64,000 bases of DNA from Henckelia pumila (Eukaryota; Streptophyta; Magnoliopsida; Lamiales; Gesneriaceae), in NCBI RefSeq assembly GCF_033568475.1, contig NC_133120.1, positions 82,622,151 to 82,686,150 on the forward strand, read 5' to 3'. Of this stretch, positions 48,400 through 60,833 are shown one piece after another. Position 1 is the first letter of the stretch. Each line of letters starts with the position of its first letter. The position numbers and the translations under genes are program-made. The notes below the pieces were generated by a model, which did not search any database, was not told the DNA's origin, and saw nothing but the letters and a program-made list of their open reading frames with translations.

Positions 48400-49043
48400 T
48401 GTTGGAAATTTTAAATAAAAAAAATAGGTTTGAATGAAAAATTATGGCTCATGAATGTGAGAGTGTTTTTTGGCTCTCCACATTCTTGAGTTAATTGGAG
48501 ACTTTTGGCTCTCCATATTCTTGAGTTTATTGCAAGATTAATTGAGTCAATTAAACTTGTATGACTCTTGGTATGCTTTTTGAAGCCTATAAATAGTGTG
48601 CTCATTTTCTCAATCCATACAATTTTTGAAAAACAATTTCTGCACACAATATTGAAGATCTCATTCAAGTAGTCTCTTGTATTTCATATTGTTAGCTTTT
48701 CATTTGGCCTCCGTTAAATTTTGGTGATAAAGTGAAGATACGATTCAAGCTCGCCGGAGTAGTGAATTTGTGTTTAGTTTGCTACTGGTTTTTCCGTTGT
48801 ATCCTGGGAAACACGTCTGTACGTGTTGATTCTCAAGCATCTAGTGGAGTGGACGAATCTGTTTTAAGAAAACTGTACTAGTTACAGGCCTCGGTTTGCT
48901 TGACTATTTCCTTACTTGTTTGCTTTATACTTTTCAGTATTTGTGTATTCGTTATACTATTGAATTGTTATACGATCATTCTTTCTTCTTGTAATATTAT
49001 TTTTGTAATATTCACGTTTTGAGTTTGTATATTTTGGATAACA
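48400..49043 (+). repeat. 3' LTR of the copia element
   Basis: 644 bp, the near-identical partner of the 5' LTR, preceded by the purine tract at 48391-48399. Confidence 0.93.
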
Positions 49044-49197
49044 AAGAAAGTGCTGGCAGGGAGAATCGAACTCTTGACGTATGGCCTAAAGTTCACCTAC
49101 TCCACTAACTTGGATATCCCCTTGGGAGCAAGTATTCTGTTTTATTGTAACTATGGATAGACTTGACTCGTTTCATGGATAAAAATCTGTAAGATCA

Positions 49198-49518
49198 TGT
49201 GGTGACCCCGGGCTCGACTACTAAATACCATAATTAAATAAGGTATCTAAAATAAGCAGCAACAATCAACAAGAGAAAAAAAAATTTAAAAGAAGGCCTC
49301 GCTTGATCGGTTGAACTGCATCGTCACCGATCGAGCGGGACCATTTTTTGCTCAAAACAGAAAAATGAAACTCTCTGCTCGCTCGATCGATGCAGTTCAA
49401 CCGATCGAGCGAGGCCTTCTTCTAAAATTTTTTGTCTTTTCTCTTGTTGATTGTTGCTGCTTATTTTAGATACCTTTTTTAATTATGGTATTTAGTAGTC
49501 GAGCCCGGGGTCGCCACA
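49198..49518. repeat. 321-bp near-perfect hairpin (foldback element)
   Basis: The left arm (49198 to about 49338) and right arm (about 49371-49518) are inverted copies over about 140 bp with few mismatches. TGTGGTGACCCCGGGCTCGA on the left pairs with the CGAGCCCGGGGTCGCCACA end on the right, and AAGGCCTCGC..GATCGGTTGAACTGCATCG pairs with its inverse near 49391-49425. The loop is only about 30-40 bp. It sits inside the old repeat with AGATC at both borders (about 49192-49196 and 49517-49521), a likely target duplication. There is no coding capacity. A transcript across it would form a long stem. Confidence 0.85.
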
Positions 49519-49545
49519 GATCGTCTCAAAATAGACTTATTCGGA

Positions 49546-50408
49546 AAAAAAGTGAGTTTCCCTTAAACTTAAAAGCAATAGCTTTTTGTGTTTCTTAACA
49601 TCAAATTTTGTTCATGCTTCTGCCACAGTGATGATTCTTTAGAGTGATTATGGCATTTTAGGTTCTGGGCATCTTGCACACAGCGCACTTCTTCTTCTTT
49701 TCTTTTCTTTTCTTTTTTTCCATTCAATTTTCACAATTTATAAATGTAATCATTTTTCTAAAAAGATAATTTTTTGCAAATACTAATCTAAAGAAAACAT
49801 ATAAATTAATTCGAGTAAATATGAAAGTAATAATGGCTACAAAAATGAAAGTAAATTTGATTAAGATCATATATATCACAAATTATCATATCATGTGTAA
49901 TAAAATATATATGTATATGGTCATGCACATTACATGTATTTCAAGAATTCAATATCACGAATAGATGGCTCCGTGAAATTTCATTATTTAGAATGAGTGG
50001 TTGATATGATCAATAATTGAGAATCTGAATGTGCAAATATGAATAGACTACTGCAGGTCGTTGAGCCGCGGCGGACCCCTTGATTATTGAATTATTAAAG
50101 CTAGTTGAATTATTATTGAATTGTTAAATACACAAGTTACGAAATTTTAATTATTAGTTATAAATTAATTAATACAAAAAGGGACCAAATTAGTTTAAAT
50201 ATTAGAATTTTTTTTGACAAGAAATATTAGAATTTTTAGATTTTATGCTAACATAAAATCAGCATTAACAAATATAAAACCATAAGCAATCACCATGAAC
50301 AACTACGTGAGCAACAACTAACATGACAATCACTCATTGGATGTACAAGGTGTCATGTTATGCTATCGCTCATATAATTGCCAATGATGATTGCTCATGT
50401 GATTGGAA

Positions 50409-50483
<75 letters not shown>

Positions 50484-50788
50484 TCGATCTGGATTGAGAA
50501 CGCGTTATTATTTCTTGATTATAAGTCACAAATCTGAAGCATGGTCTCAAATACATAATTTAATAAATATCAAATGAACTATAAGTCATCGATTGCTTGA
50601 AAATTTGCCAATTTGGTTGTAAATCGTATCATGAATCCGGTACTTAATCACTGTAAGATAAAGATTATTAGAAGTCTCATTTAGTAATTAACTGTGGAAA
50701 CGGGTCGGGTATGGCGCAATTTTTACAAGATGAGGAGAAGCATTGAAATTTACTAGATTACATATATGAAAGCTAGCCTCAGTTGAGT
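49546..50788. other. AT-rich intergenic region with a long (TA)n tract
   Basis: No gene is supported. 50412-50482 is a pure TA microsatellite of about 35 units. The last 100 bp are likely the 3' UTR of the CP29 gene on the minus strand. Confidence 0.6.
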
Positions 50789-51725
<937 letters not shown>

Positions 51726-51809
51726 GGTGGAGGATCTGAGCTAGGAAAGAAGGGGAAAAAAGGTTCAGTCACAAGAGTTGAGCGTGTGGCGATGATGTAT
51801 TTGGTTGGG

Positions 51810-51925
51810 TTATAGAGCCCAAGTGTGAGCGATGGAGATCGATGGTGGAGGGATGGTGGCCGTTGGATTGAGCGGGTGAATCCATCTGAGGGTTGTTGGA
51901 GGGTCGGCCTTATCTGCTTCTTATC
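51810..51925 (-). promoter_or_regulatory. Light-type promoter of LHCB4
   Basis: Reading on the minus strand, two GATAAG I-boxes (51925-51920 and 51914-51909) lie about 190 bp upstream of the start codon, and a TATA-like CTATAA is at about 51815-51810, 85-90 bp upstream. GATA-type I-boxes are standard in LHC and RBCS promoters. Confidence 0.55.
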
Positions 51926-52383
51926 CGGTTTATTGGCTAATTATTGGACGAATTGTTTGTTTGAAATTATTAGGATCGGCTGGATTTTTATTTTTTATAT
52001 TTATTTGATTTGCAACTGAGGTGTTATCGTCTTATTATATATTAATTTTATGAAAATATTCCGTCTAATTCGAATCAAATATATTTTTATATCAAAATAT
52101 TGTTTTTTTTTCTATTATAAATGTTCTCGTGTGGCTGAGATTTTTTCTTCTTTTTAGCTTGGTTCATTCGCACTTATTTTATTATCTCATTAATGTCGAT
52201 AATATTGTTGATGGTGATATATCGCGTTAAAAAAAGGGCAAATTATTTTAAATTCCCTATTACCAAATTTTTTTTTTAACTTAACTCCCTACCCACCTTT
52301 TTTTTTATTTTCATTTCCTAGTGGTCCCTATTTTTGAATTAAAATTAATTAAAATTTATCCTTTGTACGTGGCTTTATTATAC

Positions 52384-52608
52384 CTATCGAACCAGTCCCG
52401 GCCATGCAAGACTATCAGTTACGCAAGGTTTCCAGCCGATATACTCCGGATTTAGGGTCCAACATGCTTCCGTAAGATAAATTGAATTTAAATACCTCTT
52501 TGACCATAATGTCGTCGGGTCATACCTGCCGAGTTTTACGAAGTGCTCCTCACACCCCAACCACGCAATTGCAACAGATGGTTTCTGCACATGCTCCTTC
52601 AACGACAC
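52384..52608 (-). other. Unidentified coding-like fragment (74 codons)
   Basis: An open minus-strand frame with balanced GC in contrast to its AT-rich flanks, and with many Trp/Cys/Tyr (AWLGCEEHFVKLGRYDP, EACWTLNPEYIGWKPC). I do not recognise the protein. It lies between the left terminal repeat and the viral part. It could be a captured host gene fragment (Pack-MULE style), an organelle-derived insert, or a leader ORF of the virus. Confidence 0.35.
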
Positions 52609-52639
52609 CCAACACAGCTTTAATTCATTTTCTACCTTA

Positions 52640-55600
52640 AGGCGTATGGTATATAAATTTAATTATAAAATATGAGCATGAAAGAACAAGAGGCTTTAAA
52701 GAAATTATTCAGACATGATACTATTACATAAATCAACTCCTTTGAAGAGGAGAAGATAACTTGTTTAGCTACTCATAGTAGCCTTGTTCTTGAAATACAT
52801 AAAATAAAACTTAGTACAATAGAAAGAGAAATATTACAATAATTTATTTGTAAGAAAACTGAAGGGAATGATCGATATCTTCAACTTCCTCAAATGCCTG
52901 TATTTATAGCTATAGTTCCACTCGTTTCACCGAGAAACTTCAGGGAATCTCACAGCTGTCTTGTATTTCTTTATGCCATTATTGATGACATCTTTTACTT
53001 AGTGGAGGAGGCAGCTGTCTTATATTTTTTATGTCATTATTGATGGTATCTTTTACTAGTGAAAGAATCACATGCCTGTCACTTTCTTTTGGCTTTATTC
53101 TCCTCACATGCCTGTTTTATTGTTGTCGGGTCATCTTTTGCTTTTGAAGTAGGCCCCTGTGAAAACGCATCTTCGGTGGTCCTTGTCCACATTTGCTTGT
53201 CTCGAAAAAAACCTTTCGATCCGTTCGGGGTCTAAAGGTTTTTTCAAATTCTGGCTCCTTCTGATTTGGGCATTCTGGGCAGATATTCTCTGACCATCGT
53301 CCAATATGAGCCATGTTACAAAATTTTCGGCGAGTTTCTTTACTCCCCGACAGCTTGTTGTTCCACAAAAGATTTCTCTTCTTTTCGAAGAGTTCTTCCG
53401 CATATGCTGTAGTTTTTCCTGTCATTGTGTTTAACAGGAACGATCCATTCACAGAATTCTGATAAAATTTGAATGAAAACTTGACTTTGTCCATTTCAGT
53501 AAGACAGGCCCAAATATCTCATGCCCTTCCGATTCAGATCTCATTTTCCTCGAAAGTGGACACCAAGGGTATTTCTTCAGTTTTAGGATCCTTGATAAAT
53601 TTATGACTGTTTATATCAGGTCTCCTCAGCTTGATGAAATGAAAAGGTTCGTGTGATCCTTTCACTGTTGGTTCTGGAGCTTTACTGAAAAAGTATAATT
53701 CAAGCACATCTCCTCTTGACAAATGATCATTATTTGCCCATGTTTCTTGGACTGCTTCCTGGATCCATTTTGGTAACTGTGATATCTCCGGGAAGCTTGG
53801 TGACGTTGTATAAACTGAGGCCAAAGCCCCAAATTCATACCAGAGTTTTACATCTTTAGGATTGACATTATTTTTAGTTAAACCCTTGGATATATTCCTG
53901 CAACATCAACCCTGCAAGTGTTTGGGTTGATTTCACTCCTTGTATTCAATTTCTCCCACCTCTGTTGATAAACCTGGAATGAAAAAATAATAGATGGATT
54001 AGTATCAATCTTAGATTTGCCCTTGTCAGTGTTGGGCCTAAGATTTATCTCTTTCTCTTTTATCCCAGAGGCGGAGGGTTGACTTAATGAGTTATCCTCA
54101 TCAATTGTTGCTTCATCCAGATCATCAAAGGCTGATGATAGATTAGAACTTGTTTCTTGAGTTTTAGATTCCTCAACATCTTGTTTCCCAACCGGTGGTT
54201 GTATTTCTTGTTCTTGTAAAACCAATGGTTTTAGCATATCTTGTTTATAAGAAACCATTGGTTTCTCTATAGCCTTTACAACTGGCCCTTGAATAGCAGC
54301 CCATAATTGGGTTTGAGCTTGCATACATCCTATAATTCGATTAGATACTTTGATCCGATCAGCGTGTTGTAACCTGCCGGCCATTTCAGCATTAATGGCT
54401 AACTGGTTGAACTCGTTTTGAAGCAACTCAAGGTGTTCCCTGAGATGCCTCTGCATTTTCATGATGAAATTCACGTCACTGCCTTCCATATCTTGTTAAG
54501 AAATCTGCAAGAATATTTTCATGAGATTTAATAATAACAATATCAAAAATATAATTTTGACATAATGCATGCCATCTTAATAACCTAGCTTTCTCAGGTT
54601 TAGATTCGATCTTATTTTTTAGGAAAGCTTTTTCCTGGGTGTTATCAACCTTCAGTGTGAATTTTTTAGCAAGTAAAAATAATGGCCATTTTTCGAAAGC
54701 CCTTTTAACTGCATAAAATTCCTTCTCGTTGATATGTCATCTAATGGCCTCAGATTCTGAAAAAAGACCGCTACAGTATCTGCATGATATTTCTCCATTC
54801 GAGGTGATCTTGGTAAGGACTGCTGCCCACCATTCATCACTGGCATCCATAAATAACACCAGATCATCTTCATCTACGGGTATAGCCATTTTTGGGAGAT
54901 TCTTACATATCTCCTTTAATTGGTTTACCCCTTTAGTATGGTCATCTGTCCATATAAACCTGGCATCCTTTTTTAACAAAGGACTGAACACCTTTCTGTA
55001 CATTGCTAGGTTGTTTATGAACATCCCTGCAAAATTAACTACTCCAAGAAAACTCTGGAGTTGTTTTTCATCTTTGAGTTTATCTGAAAAATTCTTTACC
55101 TTTTCCACAATATGGGGTTGTAGAATTATTCCAGTTTCATCAATTTCAATACCAAGGAATTCAATTTTCCTTGTTGCTATGACTGCTTTCTTTTCAGATA
55201 AAACCAGTCCTTCTTGTTTACAAATTTTAGAGAAAATCTCTTAAGTGTTTAACATGTTCGTCTATGTTTTTTGATGCTATAAAAATATCATCAATATAAA
55301 CAAACATAAAGTTGAAATAATCTTTAAAAAGGTTATCCATCTTTTTTTGAAATATCTGGGATGCATTAGCCAATCTCATAGGCATAACTTCCCAAATATA
55401 GTGTCCTTGTGGAGTAGAGAAGACTGTGAATTTCTTACTGCCTTCTTCCATTCGAATCTGGTAAAATCCAGACTTACAATCAAATTTTGAGAACACTCTA
55501 GCATTTTGTACACAGCTAATTAGGTGTTCTCTACTCGGTATGAAGTACCCATCAAACTCCAGGATTTTATTAATACCTTGGTAATTAATAACTAACCTGG

Positions 55601-58600
55601 GTTTTCCTCTTTTTATTTCACCATGATTTCTGACCAGAAAACCTGGGCTGCTATATGGTGAAACTCCTTCTTTGATTAGACCAATGTCCAAATGTTCCTT
55701 GATAATCATTCTCATATCCCTTTGATCTGTTATGTTCATCGGGATAGACTTATCTCTGACGAATTCATACTCTTTGCCTTCTTTTAGAGTAAGACTGGTT
55801 TTGAGTTGATTTCTATCCCACCATGCTAAAGGATGCTCGTTGTAACTTTCTTTGAGCCTCTTTTTGACATCTTCAAGGGATAGCTTATTTTCTAAATCTA
55901 TATCTCTGTGATTTAGAGTTACTTTGAGAAGCTCCATATCCTCTATTTGGAGTTCTTGTTCTATTTTTATTTTCAACATGGTTTCTCAAAACCTTCTTGG
56001 ATCTTTCATTTTTTGGTGAAAAAGTTGTCCTTTATCATCACGCTGGCTGCGAAATATTATCGGCAATTGTCGATAAAACGCAACCTTGAGTCTTTGAACA
56101 ATAATTTTATGATCACAAATTGTAGTGAACATAAGTCTCCTTGACTCATTGTCTTGTGTGTACTTCTTAAACATTTGTAAGAAGTTATTCCTAACAAGAT
56201 ATCAGCTCATGTATCATGGAAATAGAATGGTGGTGTCTTTATCTTGTACCAATGTGTTTGACCTGCTCCTCCCATAAGGATCTCTGCTTGTTTTATTCCT
56301 TTGCAAAGAATTAAAATTCTGAGAGAGAAATCTCGTCCAGAAATTTTTGGCAATTCTTCTTCACATTCTTAAGGAAAGACTCCTCTTTTTACTGTACAAA
56401 TTCCTGCTCCCGAGTCAATATAAGCTGCAAAGTATTCAGCCTTATATTGTTCATACAACATCCCTATTGGAATGTATATGGAGAAAGGACTTGTTGTCAT
56501 TTTTTAAAGGGATTACTAAATGGCCCCGCCATTTTTAACAAACTGTGTTGTAACTCAGTAATTCGATTAAGACTATTCACCTTTAGTTTTTCTAAGGCCT
56601 CAGAAGGTAGAGTATGGTAACTCCTTTCTACTTCTTCGATGCGTTCTAGTAAATCATGTTCATGACTTACTAATTTCAACAGTTGCTTCTTCCTCTTTTT
56701 GTAAACAGAGTTTTCGAATCTGATTAAGGGATTGTCCCTTATCCACTTCTCTTGGTTTTCCATCTCGTAGAATTCTTATTGAATCCTCAAAGTCTTTTCT
56801 TTTGTCATGAACTCTATTCCTTTTTCAAGGCGTTTCCATGGTTTATGGTCCTCCAGAAATTCTAAGCCAAGAATGAGCCGATCCACTTTTTTTCCTGGAA
56901 TTCCCCAGATTTGAACTTCCAATTCTCCAATATTTATTACTTCTTGGTAAGTTCTTTTTTCCTGTTGCTCCAAATATTAAATCGAGTTACAAGGGAACTG
57001 GTTCCGATGACTTGTAATTTCGAATACTATTTTTACTTCTTTCCATCCTTCTGGGGATCTAAGTTTTTCTATTATAGAAAACTCATTTTCTTCAGGTAGA
57101 ATTTCTTGAATAGGAGATTTTTCTCATCTCCTACTTGTCATTCGGTTTCCTTGGAAAGATAACCTTCGAGGTTCTATTTTAAGGTCTCTGTATAGAACTA
57201 GTCTGTCTTTAATTTGAATGTCTGTTTTCTGAATTAAAGGAAACTCAATTCTTTCTGGGTATATTGCTTGAGCAACTTTCCCAAAGATCTCTGAATTTCA
57301 ATGGACTCATTTCTAATAAATAATTCAGAATGGTGAGTATTAGAAAGAGCATATGAAATTTGATACGTAATAGAATATGGCATATTATCTTCCTTCATTA
57401 GTCTTTTTTCCTTGAAACTTTGATGCAACGTCAAGGCTCGACTAAAATCTCTATCAGCTAAATTGTAAGCTATTCTTGGATAAATAACTCCCACAATTTT
57501 TCCTGCACACAAATTTCCCGAGATAGTTCCTAGAACCGCATCTTGTATATTCTCCATTCTTTTATCGCATACTACGATATCTATGGGTGAATCTATTCCC
57601 TCTTTAAAAGTAGCTTTGATCATAATTTGGATTGCTCCAATATGAATCCAAGACATTGTCTTTGCTACTTCTGCTTTTAATTTCTGTAATTCCTCTCGAA
57701 TTTCTTTAAAGGGAATTAACTGCATTTCAATTTGATTACTGGTTAATTTCATAGGGATTGTCATTTCCCTTCTGGATACCTTATTAATCAAATTATGTCT
57801 TCTCTGTCTTTTGACTAAAGAACCCAGCCAAACTTTCATGTGTTTCATGCCGAAACACTTCCTCTTTACTCTGATTCTGATTCATCCTCAGAAACTTCTC
57901 GACTAAACAATATCTCTTCTTCGTATATGCTTTCATCTGAGGGGATATCTACAAATTGATATACTTGGACTAGATCTTGAAAGAAGACCGCATCATCCAT
58001 ATCTGGTGTGGATTCAAAGAGTTTAACTCCTTTTTTCTCGTTTTCTGGACAATTTGTAGATATATGTCCTCTTGCTCCACATGTCCAGCAGTTGCAATCC
58101 TTGAAACTTTCACTTGCTCTTGTATGAGTTCTTCTGAAAGTTCTTCTTGATGGTGTTCTTCTCCTGCTTTGTGATGAGCCTGTTGCTGGGGATGTTCTTG
58201 TAGGTCCACTTCTCCTACCTGATCTATAGGATCTGGCCTTTTGTTTGGACCAAAATGTTCTTGGTTTCCAAGAACTTTTCATTCTTTTATTATAGGGATT
58301 ATTTCTGAATTTCTTCCTTTTAAATCCCTGTGATTTGTTTCCAATGATCGTTGAAAGATCATTTTCTTTGCAACATAAAGGTGTACGTTTATCTATACCC
58401 TTTATTTTCTTGTAGTTCTTCTGTAATGCTGTCATATGGCACCATTCTGCCAATTTTCCTTTCAAAAAGGAGGCGCGTCTTGCCAATGTATCAAGATTAC
58501 CTGGAACGTATTCTTTAATTAGCATTTTGCTCTAGGGACTTGGCATTTTTTCAAAAAATAGCTGAATAGATACATTTTTCTCGACTCCCGAATTCCATCT

Positions 58601-59870
58601 GTATTTAGTGAATAACATAATGTATTCATCAACTAAACAGGTATCATGTAACTCGAGGCTATACAGAGCTTGAGTATATCTTCTCTTTTTCTCTGTATCT
58701 TGATTATTGAAATAGTCCACCCCTACGAATTGTGTTTTAAATAGGGTGGTCATTCTTTCTCCAATCTCGCTGAGAGATTCTCCTACTAAGATTGATTCTT
58801 TAGTTTCTGGCATAGTCATCTCCGAAGCGATCTTGACAGATCCCATTAGACTCATTTCTAGAAGTTTAATGAATCCTTCTTTATTAAGATCTAATGTGTC
58901 TGCTGCTATCCTCATAGCTGATGTCCAATCATCTATGAGATCTTTTTTGTTTTTGAAGCCCAGAACATCAAGGTTTAACATAACCCCATAAGGATGTATC
59001 GGGTCTAGAACAGTTTTTTCATAAGGAGTTTGATGTAGTGTTATCTTACTCCTTCTTGATCTGGTTCCTGCTGGATGTGAATTTTCTCCAACCTGGAACT
59101 CATTATGTGGTTCTTCTGTTTTAACCACATATCTTGGGGGATTCCCTATAGGTTGTTCACCCTCAGGAAAATTCATTTTTAGATCTACTACTTTGAGATT
59201 CGCAAAAGAATCCGCAAGATCTTGTAGATCCTCAAGATTTAATCTTTCTAAGGTAGTCATCAGATAGTTTTTTTCTCTGATACTGCTTTTATAAGATTAA
59301 TCATCATTTCATCATCAGTTAAAGGTTTTTGAACCATTTTGGTTTTACCTTTCTGATGTAACAAAGGTTCGGTACCAAATGAAAGTGGTAACCTTCCTCC
59401 TGTATTTTCTCTTCTAGAACCAGAAGTGTGTTCTAGATTTATGATTTTATTTTGAAGATCCTTTAGAGTTCCAAGAATTTCTTCTTGTTTCTTAAGAATT
59501 TTTTCAATTTGCCGAGGTATTTCATACAGCTGTTTGTTGTAATATTGTACCGTCTTTTGAATTTCTCTAAGATCTCCGGAGAGTTTAGAGGAATCTGGGG
59601 TAATCTCTAAAAATTGAGAGTTAGAAATCATTTTTCTCTATCTATTCAAAATTGAGAGCATTAATCACAATCTGTTGTAAGTAATCTATTGTGAATAGAT
59701 CAACTTGTTTATAAGATTTCATATGAATAAAATCCTCTTGATTCAAACCTTCGTTTGAAGTCATATTTTGTAAAAATCTTCTCCTCAACAAAGAAAAGCA
59801 TGAATTAACGAGAATATTACGTCTGAATAATTAACCTAAAGCTCTGATACCAGTTTTGCGGATAATTCTT
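52640..59870 (-). mobile_element. Endogenous pararetrovirus (Caulimoviridae), nearly full-length, broken
   Basis: Fossil read on the minus strand. The tRNA-Met primer site TGGTATCAGAGC lies at 59852-59841. Then come a small coiled-coil protein (59631-59260), a capsid-like region (59260-58532 onward) with a CCHC knuckle (CWTCGARGHISTNCP, about 58.05 kb), and a 30K-type movement protein (57848-57234). Next are an aspartic protease (YIDSGAG, about 56.4 kb), reverse transcriptase (55979-55227; FDCKSGFYQ, YIDDIF), RNase H region (to about 54.6 kb) and downstream frames (54489-53117) where related viruses keep the transactivator. A TATA box (GCTATAAATA, 52910-52901) fits the pregenomic promoter. 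Capsid before movement protein recalls cavemo- and solendoviruses rather than badnaviruses. It is broken in several places and cannot be infectious as it stands. It is a different lineage from the 1-1466 fossil. Confidence 0.88.
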
Positions 59871-60082
59871 TGTACCATAATTAAGCACAAAATCTTCAGA
59901 TTTTAGCATAAAGTCTTTAGATTTTAAGCACAAATAAGCATAAATCAAGTACAAGAATTAAACATTTAATTATTCAAGTTTGGTGGTCCTAGGGAGCTAT
60001 TGCAAAGAATCTTATGGGTAGGGAGCTAGGTCAATGTCAAGTTTGGGTTTGGGGATTTATCACCAATTTGCTCATAAAAAAA

Positions 60083-60833
60083 GTTCATTGAAAACAAAAA
60101 AAAAAAAAAAAAAAAATCGACTATTAAATTAAAAATTACAAAAACTCTGATAAACGGTTTTGCAGGTCAATTTTTGTGAGATAGATATCTTATAATTGAT
60201 TCAACCTATGAAAAATTTATTATTTTTTATGTCAAAAATATTATTTTATATTGTATATAAATCAGATCGACATGTTTTACGAATTTATATTTGTAATACA
60301 TTCTCACATAAGAAATACTCTTAAAATATACATGATATTTCAATCTTTTAGTCTCTTGATATATTACTTCGTAATTTTTATTTTGTTTTTGAATAATAAT
60401 ATTCTCACCAATAAATATATAAAAGAATTAAAATTTATTATTACTAGTTTATTTTTGAGTTGGAAGAGGGGATTGTTAAAATTAGATCTCGAATGAAGTC
60501 ATATGAGCTACAAATCATCAGCCACTTTTGCATATACTATAGTAAATAAATATTTATACAAATCAATCGAATAAAACTTACTATACATATTTGGTTACAA
60601 AAATGTATATTAATGCATTAGTTTATAAATTTTATGTGTCAACAGACTTAAAATTAGGTAAAATAATATAATTAATTTGAGTACATAAATTAGTATTTTG
60701 AGACTCAAAACAATAAATTTTGGCTCACTAATTTAAAAACTATAGGTACAAAAATATTAAATCAAGAGTATTGATTTAAAAACTCTGGTACACATTCTCT
60801 CAATTGTTCATTAGTTTTTAATGATTGTTTGTT
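60083..60833. other. AT-rich intergenic DNA with a degraded old repeat
   Basis: The region about 60170-60320 (TTTGTGAGATAGATATCTTA, ATTCAACCTATGAAAAATTT, TTTTTTATGTCAAAAATATT, AATCAGATCGACATG) follows the order of the repeat that hosts the SINE at 42.4 kb. A 22-bp A-run ends at about 60116. No gene is supported. Confidence 0.45.

Larger units (their letters stand above)
42546..49043 (+). mobile_element. Ty1/copia LTR retrotransposon (broken), ~6.5 kb
   Basis: Bounded by TG..CA LTRs and a 5-bp target duplication AAGAA (42541-42545 and 49044-49048). Domains run in copia order: gag from about 43.24 kb (interrupted by a MITE), zinc knuckle about 44.66-44.71 kb, protease near 44.83 kb (DTGA), integrase about 45.2-45.9 kb (HVNYDMIRR, CETC, then DDS and NGVAERKNR), RT about 46.4-47.0 kb (YVDDMLI) and RNase H about 47.4-47.8 kb. 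A polypurine tract (GTGGGGGAT) precedes the 3' LTR. The coding part is broken in several places. The LTRs differ at about 22 of 644 positions by eye (about 3.5%), suggesting insertion roughly 1-3 million years ago under usual plant rates. Lineage uncertain, perhaps Tork-like; no standard initiator-Met primer site is obvious after the 5' LTR. Confidence 0.93.
42403..49129 (-). mobile_element. tRNA-derived SINE split by a copia element
   Basis: The minus-strand SINE occupies 42403-42545 and 49049-49129 (about 220 bp without the insert). It has a poly-T (poly-A) end followed by ACGTGGGAACCTGCAGCCGC at the left and an internal-promoter box-B-like GGAGAATCGAACTC (inverse of GAGTTCGATTCTCC) at the right. 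AAGTATT flanks the whole (42396-42402 and 49130-49136). It has the same layout as the complete copy at 60834-61057. Confidence 0.8.
42332..49545. repeat. Old host repeat (GTGAGAC..GTCTCA type), split by insertions
   Basis: The left part (about 42332-42402) reads TGTGAGACATATATTTTAC, TTGGGTCACTCATGATAAT, TTTTTTATGCAAAAAGTATT. The right part (49137-49197 and 49519-49545) reads GACTTGACTCGTTTCATGGA, AAAATCTGTAAGATC and GTCTCAAAATAGACTTATT. Together they follow the order of a widespread dicot repeat I recognise. A further degraded copy lies at about 60170-60320. Here it hosts a SINE and a hairpin element. Confidence 0.55.
52236..60073. mobile_element. Mutator-like TIR element enclosing a pararetrovirus
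   Basis: The left end GGGCAAATTATTTTAAATTC and the inverse of the right end, GAGCAAATTGGTGATAAATC, align. Imperfect similarity continues for about 100-145 bp (shared CTCCCTACCCA, CCTAG, then TTGAAT and CTTGTAC blocks). The 9 bp outside are TTAAAAAAA (52227-52235) and ATAAAAAAA (60074-60082), one difference apart, though A-runs make this weak. Long terminal inverted repeats plus a 9-bp duplication point to a Mutator-like element. Nothing resembling a transposase is inside; the interior is a virus fossil plus a short gene-like piece. Confidence 0.5.

Noticed and set aside
49198-49518. Considered as a CRISPR-like or tRNA-type structure
   Set aside because: It is a single inverted repeat with one short loop, in a plant nuclear genome; a foldback element explains it.
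50412-50482. Open frame through the (TA)n tract
   Set aside because: Ile-Tyr repeats produced by the microsatellite.
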